From contig CM030945.1 in NCBI GenBank assembly GCA_018136815.1, forward strand, positions 656,605 to 720,604: a DNA stretch of 64,000 nt. Reading direction: 5' to 3'. The notes beneath the pieces are model-generated. The model saw only the letters and a program-made list of their open reading frames with translations, was not told the origin of the DNA and ran no database searches. The first letter of the stretch is position 1. Every line of letters begins with the position of its first letter. The stretch comes from Isochrysis galbana (lineage: Eukaryota > Haptophyta > Isochrysidales > Isochrysidaceae). A program made the translations under genes and the position numbers. Below, piece after piece: positions 1 through 11,799 of the stretch.

Positions 1-278
1 GGAGGTTGTGGGCCGCTCATCGTTTCACGAGCAGAAAACCATGAAACGGCCAATAGACGCTCTGGTTGGAAGGTCTGCGAATTTTTGAACTCTTCGCACC
101 CAGCGGCGAAAGGCGAAAGGTCCGAAAGGCGAAAGGTAGGTGCCACTACACATTCGGGGGTCGGGCGCACCGGAAGGTCCGCCAAAAAACTTGTTCGATT
201 ATCAATTCGGCGGGCAGCCGCCGCACCCGCTCAAAGGCTCAGGCTGCCGGCGTCGTCGCCACACGACGTCTACTCTCT

Positions 279-477
279 ACTGTAGCCCTAGATGGGAAAG
301 ACGTATTCACCGTATTTGGCCAGAGGCCAAATACATATGTATTTGGCTGTATTTGAAGCGCGTCCTGGGTTGTAGGCCTCGAATGTATTTGAAATGTATT
401 TGGCCTCAGGCCAAATACATATGCATTTGGCTGTATTTGCAGGCCCCAGCACCGTATTTCCCATCTAGGACTGTAGC
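279..477. mobile_element. MITE, intact copy with 8-bp TSD
   Basis: A 183-bp non-coding element (287-469) is bounded by 13-bp terminal inverted repeats, CCTAGATGGGAAA at the left and TTTCCCATCTAGG at the right. It is flanked on both sides by the direct repeat ACTGTAGC (279-286 and 470-477). The interior holds two palindromes with core AAATACATATGTATTT and a near match. An 8-bp duplication fits hAT-type mobilisation, but no transposase is visible. A second copy lies at 27,789-27,797 plus 29,414-29,531. Confidence 0.85.
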
Positions 478-1420
478 CGCTCGAGCACTTCAAGGCTGAA
501 GGCCGCGGTCAGCCATTGGTTACTCCTTACTGCCGAAGCGCCATAGTTGGAGCTTCCGCTTCCGTCTCGAAAAATCTCAACTCTTATCTCTTGTACGCTT
601 CATTTTCTTTTGTTTGTAATGGTAATGTCGAGCGCGTGCACTATGCACTATGAGTTTGAGGCTGTCTCCTAGTCCTAGTCCTAGTCCTACTCCTAGCGTG
701 AGTCTATCTTTGTTGTCTTCGGTGAAAACGGGGGTGCTTAGCTCACAGCTCACAGCTCGAGTGCACTCTTGAGTTTGGGTTTCCTCCCTTGTGCCGCCCT
801 CCGGGAACGGACCAAGCAGCAAGCAGTGGATTCCCGCCGGGGTCAACCCTCACCCTCACACCAGGGTTGTGAGTCTCACTATAGTTAGGGCGGTCAAACA
901 ACAAACAAGGCTTTTTAACTTCTACGGTCTACGGGTGAAAATTCACCATTCACCAAGTGAAGATTAAGATTGACGTTTTATCACAAGATCTTACGGTATG
1001 CGGTATGCTGCTGGTAACTAACTGGTAATGGGTATACTAGGCAAAATCTAATGTGAAATTGAAATATGCACATTTTCGACGCCATTTCAACACACAGACC
1101 CGAAAACGTTTTCGCGCTCGTGCGAAATTGACGTCGACCACAAAAGAGCACCAGAGGTCAGAGGTGGCACTGTGCACTGTGCGACGCGCACTTGCGTTCC
1201 CCGGGCACAGTTACCCCAGGGCATGAAGGCCAGAGCCCTGCGCGGGCGCACAGCGTCGCTGGCGCCCTTCCCCTCGCCCCTCGCCCCTGTTGGCATCTGC
1301 TGCCAGCCTCTCGCGCGCATGCAGTGCGCGGCTGGCCGCGAGCCATCAAAATGACGGTGCTGCGCATAACGGACTGGCCCATCACGCGCGGCTGTCGCAT
1401 CCAGAGTTCCACTCAATCAA
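478..1420. other. Intergenic, no gene recognised
   Basis: I see no convincing coding region here. It contains a short CCTAGT microsatellite (about 667-698), CTCACAG repeats near 740, and one isolated copy of the family B terminal motif at 886-900. Open frames are short and unlike any known protein. Confidence 0.5.
886..900 (+). repeat. Solo terminal motif of element family B
   Basis: TAGGGCGGTCAAACA is identical to the outer 15 bp of the element at 27,798-29,413. It is followed by GGCTTTTTAAC, which also occurs in the right end of that element (read in reverse). No partner end is visible nearby, so this is an orphan terminus or a decayed copy. Confidence 0.6.
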
Positions 1421-1610
1421 TGCGGATGCGATTTCAGGTGCTGAGTGAGTTTTGTTTTGGTTGGTTGAGTCCACCGTTGCCAACGAGGTCTCGAAGCTTC
1501 GTGCTCGCTCGACAAGGACATTCTTCATCTCGTCTTCGTTCGTTCCTAAAATTTATTGTCTCGTGCGGTTACGTTTAGTTTTGGCTTCTTTCTTTTGTTG
1601 GCATGGTGAG
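1421..1610 (+). repeat. Dispersed repeat, diverged copy at 46,876-47,065
   Basis: Both copies share, in order, GCGGATGCG, GAGTGAGTTTTGTTTT, GCCAACGAG, a TCGAAGCT core and a T-rich stretch. The second copy sits just upstream of a LINE ORF1 fragment, so this may be a LINE 5' region. No coding potential is seen, and 1,611-2,259 likewise holds nothing I recognise. Confidence 0.45.
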
Positions 1611-2259
1611 TGGTGTCCGGAAGAGTCTCGGTGTGTGACGTCGACTCGTGTTGTGCGATGTCGCGCGCTCCTCGCTCTCAAGACTCCATTACCCTCTCTC
1701 TCTCACCCCTTTGAGGCTTGTCCTCATGAATAGAGCCTGCGGCCTATTCCACAGTTCAAAGATAACCTCCTTGGTGCCCTTGCACGCCCTTGTGCACTGC
1801 TCATGCAGAGCACGCGTACACATGTCACATGTGCAAGTCCACATGCATTGCCCGCATGCCCGCTGCCCGCAGCCGCAGCTCAATGAGTTGAGCTTCCCTC
1901 TCTCAGCTCGTGCGCGGTCAAACTACCCTGCCATCCCTCTCCATCCTTCCTCCCCTCAAGGGTTTGTTTATCGTATGATTCCGGAGTGTTTACGTTAGTT
2001 TTCTGAGCCCAAGGACTTTGGTTTTTGGTTTCTTGTGAGGGATTTTGTATAGCAACTTCGTCGAGTCCCACCGTGTTCCCAAGCGAGCCCCCCCGAGTTC
2101 CCGAGTCTATACCCCGAGTCAACGAGTCAATACAAGTCAAGCACGCGCCTGAGCCACCCCCAGTCGCCTGCCACCACCTCCCACAAGCCACAAGCCTCCT
2201 TCCGCACTTCCGCGCCCTCCGTGCTCCGTGCGTGCGTCGTGCGTCGTGCGTCGATCACC

Positions 2260-2469
2260 ATGCCCGTAGTCACCCCCGAGGAAAGCTCCATGAGCTCCCC
2301 ACAAGAACCGCGTTCCGCGCTAGCTGCCGGCGCGCCCTCGCAGACAATCTCCAAGAGTGAGATGAGCCTTGCTCTGACACTACGACGCCGTCTACGCCAA
2401 CTGTCAACTGTCCCCATAGAAACGTTTGCATCTAGGGACACATTTTTGGGAGTGGTGATACGCCAATAA
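2260..2469 (+). CDS. Possible orphan first exon or small ORF
   Basis: A 69-codon frame begins with ATG in good context (cacc before ATG). It is Ser/Thr/Pro-rich and then basic (LTLRRRLRQL). The composition looks coding, but there is no homologue I recognise and no continuing exon. It runs directly into a family A terminus that starts near 2,480, so a real gene could have been cut by that insertion. It could equally be chance. Confidence 0.25.
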   Translation: MPVVTPEESSMSSPQEPRSALAAGAPSQTISKSEMSLALTLRRRLRQLSTVPIETFASRDTFLGVVIRQ

Positions 2470-2479
2470 GGCAAAGTTG

Positions 2480-2571
2480 AGGGGTAGAATTGTATATATA
2501 CCAAAATAGACAAGGGGTGCAAAAAATAGGTGAGGGGGTGCAAAAAGGGGGAACCTCAAGTTGCACCCTCT
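2480..2571 (-). repeat. Solo terminus of element family A
   Basis: Read on the minus strand from 2,571 this begins AAGAGGGTGCAACTTGAGG and passes through a T-rich stretch to GGTATATATAC and TTCTAC. That is the same order as the right end of the 16.4-17.8 kb element. No matching opposite end is seen, so it is probably a remnant. Confidence 0.65.
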
Positions 2572-2619
2572 TGCCCCTTGCGGGGGTACCACGTACCACG
2601 TTGAGTGAGAATTTTAGTC

Positions 2620-2720
2620 TTGTGGATGTAGAGCATCTTGTTGGCTAGCATACCTAGCCACATACACCGGACGAGCCATGCGCCAACCGCGCACACCCCC
2701 ATCGCGGGGTAGGGGCTGCG
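2620..2720. repeat. About 100-bp dispersed repeat, inverted copy at 27,605-27,705
   Basis: The stretch containing GTAGAGCATCTTGTTGGCTA, then CCACATACACCGGACGAGCC, recurs in reverse orientation at 27,605-27,705 with few changes. Neither copy shows tRNA features or coding potential. One copy lies next to a family A terminus and the other about 90 bp from the family B element, which may be coincidence. Confidence 0.6.
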
Positions 2721-2801
2721 TTGCCGTCGAGGGCTTCGGACCCGCAGCACTAGGATTCAACCAACACAGACAAGAAAACTCTAACAGGTGCCAGGAATTC
2801 A

Positions 2802-5800
2802 GTGAGCACGGAATACTTCAGCAGTACAGCTCTCTCTAGACTGCTTCTAGCTAACTTGTACTCGTGCGACGAAGATTTTCCCGCGCTTCAGCTGGCGATG
2901 GGCGAGGAGCGCTGGGCGGTGCTCTACGCGAAGAACAGCGGCAAGAAGAAAAAGAAGTGGCTGGACGGCGTACTACTTGCGCGGGGGAGCGCGGGCCGCC
3001 ACGCCAAGGTCGTGCTCTTTGATGAGGCGGGTAGCGTGCTCGAGGAGGTGGGCTGGCAAGCACATCGCCAGCATCTCTTCTCAGCAAGCAGGCATACGTG
3101 AATGGTGCATGTATGTGGTGTGGTGGGCGGGGGCGACTGACTCGAGCCGGCTCGCCCACTTGCTGCAGGCACACGTTGCGAGGAATCTTGTCTGTGAAGG
3201 CGAGGAGTTCGCCCTTGAGCGTTTTATCGTCCAGGTGGACGTGCCGGTCGCGCATGCACCTTCCAGCGAGCAAGTCGATGCGCCTCTCAATTGCGCCACC
3301 GATAGCCCCGATGTGACGTGGTCCGCTCCAGGTCCAAGGAGCTGTGTGCAGCCAGCGCGTAGACAATTCTTGCCTCCCGGGCAGCGTAGGCCGATTGATG
3401 CGGACTGGCGTGACCACGCAGCGACCCTGCTAGGGCAAGAGAGCAACGGGGGGGTAAGCTCTTCGCATGAGAGCTCTTCCAGTCCTCGGCACCGCGTACC
3501 CCTTACTCAGTTGACTGAGCCATGGCAGGAGATGCAACCCGCGCACGAGACAACCGAAGTTGGGGGCCTGCTTTTCAATGAGCAGCGGTGCGATGAGTCA
3601 CAGCATTTGGACGTACACAACACAGGGGCGCAGGTGCTGCTTGCACAACAGAATCCTCGTCGCCTGCCCAGCTGTGCTCATGATGCGGCCATCCAGCAGC
3701 GCCCTTGGCAGCATCCACTCACCTCACCTGTAGTATTGAAAGCACCCGGGAGCCATCCCAGAGACAAGGGTAGCCGGCCGTGCCCCGAGCCGCACCCATC
3801 TCAGCTCGGCATGCGACGATCGGCTTCCGTTGTGTTGAACATGATCAAAGCGCGCGGTCGGGTGACCCATCAAGGTGCTGCGGAAATCCATGGGCCAACA
3901 GCGGCTGCAAGCAATGAAGGCATGTCGCACAATCAGCACAGTCAGTGCCAGGGCAGCGTAGCACCCCGGAATCGCTGCGTGGACAATGTCAGCTCTAGGT
4001 ATGAAATTTCGCCGTCAGATGCGGGTCTTGTTGATCTGTCGCCACAAGATTCTAGCGAGGATTCCTCGCACTACTTTTTAGTCGACTCTAGTACGTTCCC
4101 CCGCAAGCTATCCCCTCCGTTGAGAGGCGGCATGGGGTTGAGTTGGCAGGCATCTTCATCAATCTCGGGAGCTACGGATGAAAGTGAGACCGTCATGCCG
4201 CTGCCTCCTCCTCCACAACGCTTACTAGGATTTGTTGCTCCGCGCCAAGTCTCTCGTACGATTGACGTCGGCGGCAATCCAACGGCGTCCGCATCTACAC
4301 CCAATCCAAATGCAGCCACGCAAGAAGCCCCGGCAAGCACCGCATTCGCAACGCACGTGAGCAGCGAGTCCAATTTGTGCGGCCGACTGTCAGCCACAAA
4401 TGCGATCGAACGCCGGCAAGTAATGCAAAGACTTGGGCAGGGCGGCAAGCCTCCGCCCATCTCTCAACGAGGTCCTTTGATTTTCCCTATGGCCGCCGAG
4501 TGCAAAGATCCCGGCTCGGCCCCGCCTCTGGCCTCCGGGGCACTGGTGGAGTACGCCAGCTTGCGCGAATACAACGATAGCATGTCTGCAATGCTGTATG
4601 AGCAGGTGAAGATTTGGGTGGCCGCTGTTTTGCATCCATCCTCCTGCACGTCATGTATCCACTTCGACCATTTCCCCTTGACTAAGCCAATCCAATTCAC
4701 CATTTCGCACTGGTGCACCTGTACCCACCGCCCGTGCTTATTCTGTATTCTTCTCCCATGCCCTTGTGGTCCCCACAAAGGTCAATTTGCAATTGTGGCA
4801 GCTTGCGCAGCGGCTCTACTCGCTGCTCGCGGCAGGCCGAACACCATCACAGTTGCGAGCGTTAGGAATTCCCCTCTTCCCGTCCTCTGAGCTACACGTC
4901 TATCGTCGGCGCAACGCAGACGACAGCACCCGCGCAGACTCTGCCAGCAGAGGGCGGCGAGGGCAAGGATGGCGCCCCAAAGGGCGGCACGGCGCCAAGC
5001 GCCATTGCGCAAGCCGCGGCGGGGAGGACAGCTTGGAGGGAACCCCCGGCGGCGGTTCTGATTGCGACGCCGCCGACGACGAAGCGCTTGGCGAATACGA
5101 CGCAAATGAGAGCGGCAAAGAGGACGCGCCATCTCTATTCCTAACGCTGCACGGAGCTCCTTCAGAGCCGTCATCAGCGAATGCGCTTGATGACCTATGG
5201 ATCCTGCTTCGGATGGCATCCTCCGTAGGAACGGCCATTAACGATCGACAACCACCACTCCTTGTACGTTCGCTGTGGCACGGCCCTTCTGCACAAGGCC
5301 GACTCGGAGTGGCACTTATTTCGGATAATCTCCGAGGCAGCGGAAATGAATCTGACCGTCTTCCAGATTCTTCTAGATACCACGCGTTGCGGGGGCCCAA
5401 CATTAGTGATCTTATAGCTCACATAGATGCGCTCTCCTCGCTCACCTTGCCGTCCCACCCGATCGTTCGTTTTCTGCTCTCGCCGCGAGCTGCGCCCACA
5501 TCTGTGTCCGTGCGCACTTGCGCACCAGTATCCCAGCTCCTTGACGCCGCCGTGAAAGAGTTCGCTCTCAACGTTGAGCAAGCCGATGTGCTGAGGCGTG
5601 TCACTCAGTGGTTCGACTCGAGTGTAGAACCCACTAGCCCACCGTTGGTCGACGGTGCACGAGAGGAAAATCTGGGAACGAGGAGCATAACCAACGGCCA
5701 CCGCATCGACGGGAGCCCTGGCCGTAGCTGCGTGCCTGTGGTGCTCGTTCACGGCGCGTTTGGCGCCGGCAAGTCTCATTTGCTCGCTGCGACCCTTTGG

Positions 5801-8302
5801 ATGATGCGGCGCTTACTCACACCACAGGATAGTTTCCAGCAAGACGGCCAGCAGAAATCTAGGCGCAACGCCTTCGGAGTTAGACAAAAACGATGCTCTG
5901 GACAGGTGCTGCTTGCCTCACTAACAAATGTGGCCGTCGACAATGTGCTCCAAGTATTGATCGACCACGGCGAGGGAGATGCCCTCCTGCGCATCGGCTC
6001 TGCCCGGCGCATTTCGCATCGTGTGCTATGCCATTCGACGCATGGTCGCCTAGCCAAGACAGAGGAAGAGAGCATTCGCGCCGAACTCAGAGCTGCGCTC
6101 GGCCGTGCTCCCAGGAGCGAGCGTGCAGCCATTGCAGCGGCGCTTGCCGAAGTTGAGGGCGGTGGGATGGCAGCTCGCGCGCGTGCAGTACGTAGCTACC
6201 CCATACTCGGAGCAACGTGCTGTGCAACTCAGCTGCCCGTGATGCAGGGCTTGAAGTGCGACTTCATCTTGCTGGACGAGTGCTCACAAATGTCGGAGCC
6301 TGCATCCCTTTTGCCGATAGCACGCATGGGTGCTTCGAAGCTACTCTGCGTTGGAGACCCACGTCAGCTACCACCTACTCTTCTAACTCGACCGCCACCG
6401 TCACAGACGCCGTCAAAGCAGCCGTTGGCCGCCCGTGGCCCACGCAACCTTCAACCAGGCGCCTCGCTGCCGCCATCGCCGCGTGGTGATGGAGGGCTTG
6501 GCAAGACGTATGACCTCAGCCTGACGCTGTTTGAGCGCCTTGCCCTCTGCGGCGTGGCCCCCGTAATGCTTCGTGCGCAGTACCGGTGCCACCCCCTGAT
6601 CGCCCGCGTGGCATCAAGCCTCTTCTATGAGGGCAAATTGAGGGATGGGCTTGGAGAGGCCGCCGCTGATGCTCGAGCCCCATTGCTAGTTGGGCTTCCT
6701 ACGTTGGGGTTTTCACAGGTAGGTGGGAGCAGTGACGCCGGGGAGGGAGGGAGGGCGGAGCAAAACATCTTCCATGCAAGTCTCGGCGTGTATCCGCAGC
6801 TCTTCTACCCTTGTCTGTCCGTCCTGATTGCTGCACAATTCCTCCTTAAATCTCTCCACTATGGTCACTGGGCTAGGTTCACGGAACAGAAATCACTGCT
6901 CGCGATGGGTCGGTGGCCAACCGTGCCGAGGGCATGCGTTGTGTGCAGATCATCACCTGCCTCATTTCGTCTGGAATCCCATCGGAAGCTATCGGTGTCA
7001 TTTGCTTGTATCGAGCTCAGGCAATCCTCATCGGTCGTATGCTGAGCGGCGGCGACGAACACGGGGGACAGTCGGGCGGTGGCGAAGAGAATCGAGTGCT
7101 TGCAGATGACGCTCTCCGAGAGGTAATCGTTTCTACCGTGGATGCATTCCAGGTGCGGATTGTGGGTTGCACAAAGCGAGTGTTCGCGCGCATCTCGACT
7201 AACCATGCCTGTCGATTCGCGTACGTCCTTGCTAGCCACGCCTCTAAATGGTATCAAAATTCAAGCAAGCCTTTTGCATGAACGGAACCTCACGCCATTC
7301 TTCTCATTTCCCATGCGTCCCTCTTTTACCATTGTGTATGCCGATTCTCTTTCCTGCACGCAGGGTGCTGAGCGCGATGTCATACTCGTGTCTACATGTC
7401 GAACGCATGCACTTGGATTTGTTGCCTCGCCACGCCGTCTCAACGTGATACTCACCCGTGCGAGACGCCACCTCCTCATCCTAGGCTCCGCTCCTGCGCT
7501 CCTAACAGATTCTCGATGGGCGACCGTCCTCGACGCGTCCAAGGCGCTTCCCATGGAGTGCTCGAAGGGAGAGCCGCTTGCAAGTACAACAGCTCTCGAA
7601 CGCCTACTCCTAGCCATGGACGCTCAGTCCTCAAGTGACAGCGTTGTGTCGCCCCATGTGGACAACGTTCATTCTGGTCATGACAAAGTCGGGCTTGCAC
7701 ACCAGAAACCGTTCGAGCAATTATCTGTCGCTCGCTCGGAGGGTGCGGCCCACGATGTCCTTCCCATCTTGAATGAGATGGACAACGATAGCAAGGGCGG
7801 GACAAAAGACAGGATGAGCTCTTCTTCGAATTGGATGGTTCTAGTAGATGAAGATGAGCTTCAAGCGCAAAGCGATGCCACCTCACGCGTGGGCAACTCG
7901 TGGGAAGGCATGGGAGCTTCAATAAGGCTGAAGAAAGGCGACGAGGCTCTCTACCATAGCGGCGACGGCTCTTTCACGAAGGTTCTAGTGATCGCGTTAC
8001 ACTACGACGATCCGGAGGGAGGTGTGTATGTTACCATCCAGTTTCCTGATGGTAGGGAACGGCATACAGAACTCTCACGTGTGCTCTCGCTTCACCGTGA
8101 GGATGAGGCAGCATACAGCATGGATTTGGAGGCAGATGGCGAGCTCTCACGAAATGAGCCTTCTTTTCCCGATCAGCCGATGGGCTTCCACAAGGTGGCA
8201 ATCAATCCCGTAACCTCGCAAGAGAAGTCCCATGGCAAGCATCTTTACCAAGGAGACTGCCACGCGGACACGGCGGTTTGTGATCCACCGGCACTCAAGT
8301 GA
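2802..8302 (+). CDS. ZGRF1: ZGRF1-like SF1 helicase (five exons)
   Basis: This is a superfamily 1 helicase of the UPF1/SETX/ZGRF1 group, which acts on nucleic acids in DNA repair. I splice 2802-3047, 3169-4605, 4781-6718, 6877-7152 and 7364-8302, all phase 0 GT-AG, giving about 1,611 residues. Residues 35-105 match the ZGRF1 N-terminal DUF2439 domain (WAVLYAKN to GEEFALERFIVQVD, formed only across intron 1). A long disordered linker follows. Helicase motifs are Walker A GAFGAGKS (about 886-893), motif II DECSQ (about 1060), motif III GDPRQLPP, the YRCHP motif, motif V DAFQGAERD (formed across intron 4) and motif VI PRRLNVILTRAR. Residues 1487-1542 (GDEALYH to TIQFPDGRERHTE) look like a small Tudor-like module. 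I see no GRF zinc finger. The start could instead be the later Met at 2899. Family assignment is strong; function is inferred. Confidence 0.85.
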
Positions 8303-8788
8303 CGAAATGGCTTTGCTCTCTGGAAGTGAGGTCGATGGTCCAAGGAAGCTGTCGATTCATGGTAGCTCTCTATCTCCCGCTTTAGATGCACAAGAGGTGC
8401 GAGGCGCGCTGAAGGATTGCCGTGTGCCATCCAACACACCGTTCATCTTCAACTTCAGCAGCGACTAGTAGAACAAAAGCCCACGTTGCCTGTGCATGCG
8501 GTGCTTACATTGTGATCCGTGCCGTATGCCAATCACGACCACCACAGACTAAGAATGATGAAATTTCATGGTCGCTTGCTTCCATACCTCTTGCTCGAGC
8601 ACCTCGAGGACGAAGACACTCACAAGGCAGTGCTGATGACTACTGGTGCTAGCCACGAGCTTGGTTTATTCTTGCGTGCTGCTACTACTGCCACTACGTA
8701 TTTAGTACTTCCAGTGCCAGTGCGACTTTGGGTGTATTTCCACGAGCGAGTGTAAGTTGATGGCTTCCTTCCTTTGTTGAGTTCGGTC
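8303..8788. other. 3' flank of the helicase gene
   Basis: No gene is recognised between the helicase stop and the LINE-type repeat beginning at about 8,789. Short frames here have no recognisable motifs. Confidence 0.4.
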
Positions 8789-8925
8789 TAACTAAGTTTA
8801 TACTTGGTTCACCCATGGGGGGGCACGAGCCCCTCCCTCTCTCCACTCCTCCCCCGCTGTGGGGGAGGAACCGCCAATCCTCCTGGCGCTGCCTGATAGC
8901 TTGCTAGGAGCAGACTGCCCTACTG
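8789..8925 (+). repeat. LINE-like 5' leader repeat
   Basis: It begins AACTAAGTTTATACTTGG and then runs through a G/C-rich hairpin-forming stretch. The same unit occurs twice in reverse orientation at 53,400-53,661. Its first bases match the start of the ORF1 element at 45,292. I interpret it as the 5' end of a retroelement; what follows to about 9,250 is GC-rich repeat related to 35,520-35,650. Confidence 0.5.
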
Positions 8926-9269
8926 ACCCACTCTCTCACTCACAGGCTCGCCTCGTTCGCCCGCCCTGGCCTGTCGAGGCCAGCCGATTGCTCCAACCCC
9001 CCCTCCCCCCCTGGTCGACAGGCAGACAGCAGACAGGTGCAGCGTGGGGGTGCTAGAGGCTCAGGAGCGCCAGTGAGGGAGAGGCAGGGGAGGCCAGGGC
9101 CCAACCCCAGCCTCCTCTGCCCCCTGAGCTGGCCTCCAGGAGCCTCCAGGGGTCGCCAGCAGGTAGCTGGAGGCCTGCCGCAGGCGCGCCATCGCGTGTG
9201 CCCCAGGAGAGGGTAGAGAGAGCGCGGAGAAGGAGCTCCGCCCACCGAAAAATAGGTAAGTCCCGCGCC

Positions 9270-10290
9270 TGTTTACAGGATAAGTCGGGACCGACCGATG
9301 CCGCCGCCCACCCGGAGACACAGCAGGAAGGGGGGGAATGATCACCGGGGGCGCTGCGTATCTTTCCACCCAGTCGAGTGATCGTGCGAGGCTGCCATAG
9401 TTGGCTGCTAGGAGTTGAGTGTCGTCCGCGAATTGGCTTATCTTCAGTTCGGCTCCGTTCACCACGATGCCGTCTATGTCTTTGTCCTCGTTTATCGCCC
9501 GGGTGAGGGCCTTCGCCGTTAAGACGTTAAGAGGAAGGCCAGCGGTGACAGCGGGCATCCTTGGGGGACGCCGCTCGCCACGAAGCTTCTGCCTCCGTTT
9601 GTTTTGATGTATCGAATGGGTTTCGCTTCGGAGTTCGTAAGGGCTCTCGCGTATCTTCGGAAGTCTTCTCCGAATTTTAGTTTCTCGAGGACAAGGCGGT
9701 AGAATTCCCAGTTGACTCTGTCAAAGGCTTTCTCCCAGTCTAGCGCTAAGAGCAGTCCGGGTTCGCCCGTCTCGTCTAGGTATGCTTGCGTAAGCTGCAG
9801 GAGGTGTGTGGCTTCGCCTATCAGGCGTTTCGGGACGAAACCTAGTTGATCCTTTGATATTATGTTTCCGATGACCGCTTTCAGTCTATTCGTAAGTATT
9901 TTAGCTAGAATCTTATAGTCACTCTGGAGAAGCGCGATGGGTCTGTAGTTTCTAGGGTCTCGTGTGTCGCCTTTTTTGTACAAGAGAATTATGTCCCCTT
10001 CCCTCATGGTTACTCCCAGATATCCCTGGTTTAGCGCTAGATTCAGGACTCTCAGGAAGTCGTGTTTCACTAGGTCTACGAAGCTTTTGTAGAACTCCGC
10101 CGGCAGTGCGTCGGGTCCCGCGCTCTTGCCGCTGCCTATCTGCCCTATGGCGTCTTGGAGTTCCTCCCACCTGGCTGGGGGGGTCGTCCTGGCGCGGTCG
10201 CTTCGGCGACAGCGGCGTGTCCGTGAGCTCTTCGTCCATCATGGCGAGGGCAGCGGCAGCGAGAGCAGGCGGCGGCGCGCGCTCCATGAC
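9270..10290 (-). pseudogene. Non-LTR retrotransposon reverse transcriptase fragment
   Basis: Read on the minus strand this is an RT domain: RNYRPIALLQSDYKILAKIL, QLGFVPKR, LALDWEKAFDRVNW (catalytic Asp), GVPQGCPLSP, then QFADDTQLL (catalytic FADD). The frame breaks once between GVPQGCPLSP and FADD, and both the endonuclease and the C-terminal zinc-finger parts are missing, so it is a dead fragment. Its style is L1/Tx1-like. It probably belongs to the same family as the ORF2 C-terminal copies at 15.2, 24.6 and 51.2 kb, but no overlap allows a direct check. Confidence 0.85.
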
Positions 10291-10621
10291 CCTATCGTTT
10301 TAACGATAGTTGATCCCGGATTGGGGAATCTCACGAGGGGTATGGGGTCTTGGATAGGCACGTGGGTGGGAGGGCTGGGAGAGAAGTCAACGACCGTGCA
10401 CAATTCTTCATCATGTGGATGTTACCACCGTGCCCACATGCAGGGCCCATGACTCGCACAGAGTCCGACACTTTGATAGATATTGAATATTCATTTTGCA
10501 CAGAAACGAGGAAAATTCCGAGCCAAGGCCGGAGCTGCACTGTGCACATCATTGGTCGTCTGTTCTCTTTAATCGGTCACCGCCACCGCTTTCCACAAAA
10601 GGAGCATGTCAACGCGCGAGG

Positions 10622-11707
10622 CTACTCGACCCTGATCGAACGCCTTCTTAGAAATGAGAGCACATTGCTTTCGACAGCCTTTCGCCTCCAGTAGGACACC
10701 CTCCCCGGATTCCAAGTGGCGACGGCCATGTCTCCATTATCTAGCACAATTGCGTCGTGTGGGTGTAGGTGGCCTTGTGCACCAAGCAACTTCGCTACCT
10801 CGACGCGCGAAACAAGGGCATTTGAGCTGTCTAGAATGCCCACGGAGCCGTCCAACGATGGCACAATGGCATAGATTGCATGGCCAAGCATTTCCGCCTG
10901 TGCACTTAACCCGTCTGAGGACGACAACCTTTGCTGCTCTTTCGAGATACCTTGCCCCTCTGCAAAGAAACGTATGTGGCAGGGCCTACTGATCCCTGGG
11001 GTCAAGAATGAGGACTTGGGCATGAATGTCACCTCTGAAGGGTCATTAGCTCTACGGTTGAAATCGAAGCTTTGATGCCTATGATTTTCCCGGTCACTCA
11101 CTATGAGCTGCTGTGTGCGAGGATCGAAATTGATTGCATGACAAGTTTGAAACAACCCTAGTTCAATGCCGCGCCCACCAAAGAAGCGGCCGGAATATGT
11201 ACCCTGACGGTCGTATACGTGGATCAGATTGGAGCCGTACCCATCTGCAAGGTAGATGTACTTGGATCCGGGGGGAGTGGCAAACCATGTCGGCTTGAAT
11301 GGGAGGAACGAGGCGTTGCCGCCGGGTGGTCCGCGCAATGACCACACTAGTGAGCCGTTGAGGTGGGTCTTGTGGAGCGCCATGTCATTGTTGGCGTGGT
11401 ATAGGAATCGCCGCCCATTCTCCTCGACCGCCAGGCGCAGGCCGTGCGGCGTGCCTGCGCACAGCGGCGAGTCCGCGCCGAAGAGGCGCGGCTGCGTGCC
11501 GCCGGCCGTCCAGCGGACGAGGCAGTGCTTGTCCTTTGTGTGCTCAGGCTCGTACGCCAGGATGATGGAGCCGTCAGCGTCCTGCACGAGCCCGTGCGCA
11601 TTGAGCACTGCCGCACCCGCCGGTAGATGTAGCAGCGCGCCCACGTACTCAAAGGTGAAGGAGCCATTGCCTGAGACGATGGGCGGAGTGGATGGGGCGC
11701 CGCTCAT
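10622..11707 (-). CDS. NHL-repeat beta-propeller protein
   Basis: An intronless frame of 361 residues starts at the ATG at 11,707 (MSGAPSTPPIVSGNG); the frame is open further upstream but without ATG. Several blades of about 45 residues are visible, for example AHGLVQDADGSIILAYEPEH, YIYLADGYGSNLIHVYDRQG, INFDPRTQQLIVSDRENHR and PHDAIVLDNGDMAVATWNPG. Their pattern (hydrophobic run, D/NG turn, V/I-Y-D-x-x-G end) is that of NHL repeats in a six-bladed propeller. Substrate and partners cannot be read from the sequence. There is no clear signal peptide or membrane segment, so a soluble protein is likely. Confidence 0.7.
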   Translation of the reverse strand: MSGAPSTPPIVSGNGSFTFEYVGALLHLPAGAAVLNAHGLVQDADGSIILAYEPEHTKDKHCLVRWTAGGTQPRLFGADSPLCAGTPHGLRLAVEENGRRFLYHANNDMALHKTHLNGSLVWSLRGPPGGNASFLPFKPTWFATPPGSKYIYLADGYGSNLIHVYDRQGTYSGRFFGGRGIELGLFQTCHAINFDPRTQQLIVSDRENHRHQSFDFNRRANDPSEVTFMPKSSFLTPGISRPCHIRFFAEGQGISKEQQRLSSSDGLSAQAEMLGHAIYAIVPSLDGSVGILDSSNALVSRVEVAKLLGAQGHLHPHDAIVLDNGDMAVATWNPGRVSYWRRKAVESNVLSFLRRRSIRVE

Positions 11708-11799
11708 CGCGCTTAGCGCGGGACCCGAGATCGTTGGTGTCCTTTCTTGGTCCCCGGAAAAAAACACTTTACTACTACTACTTTATGTTATCATCACCC

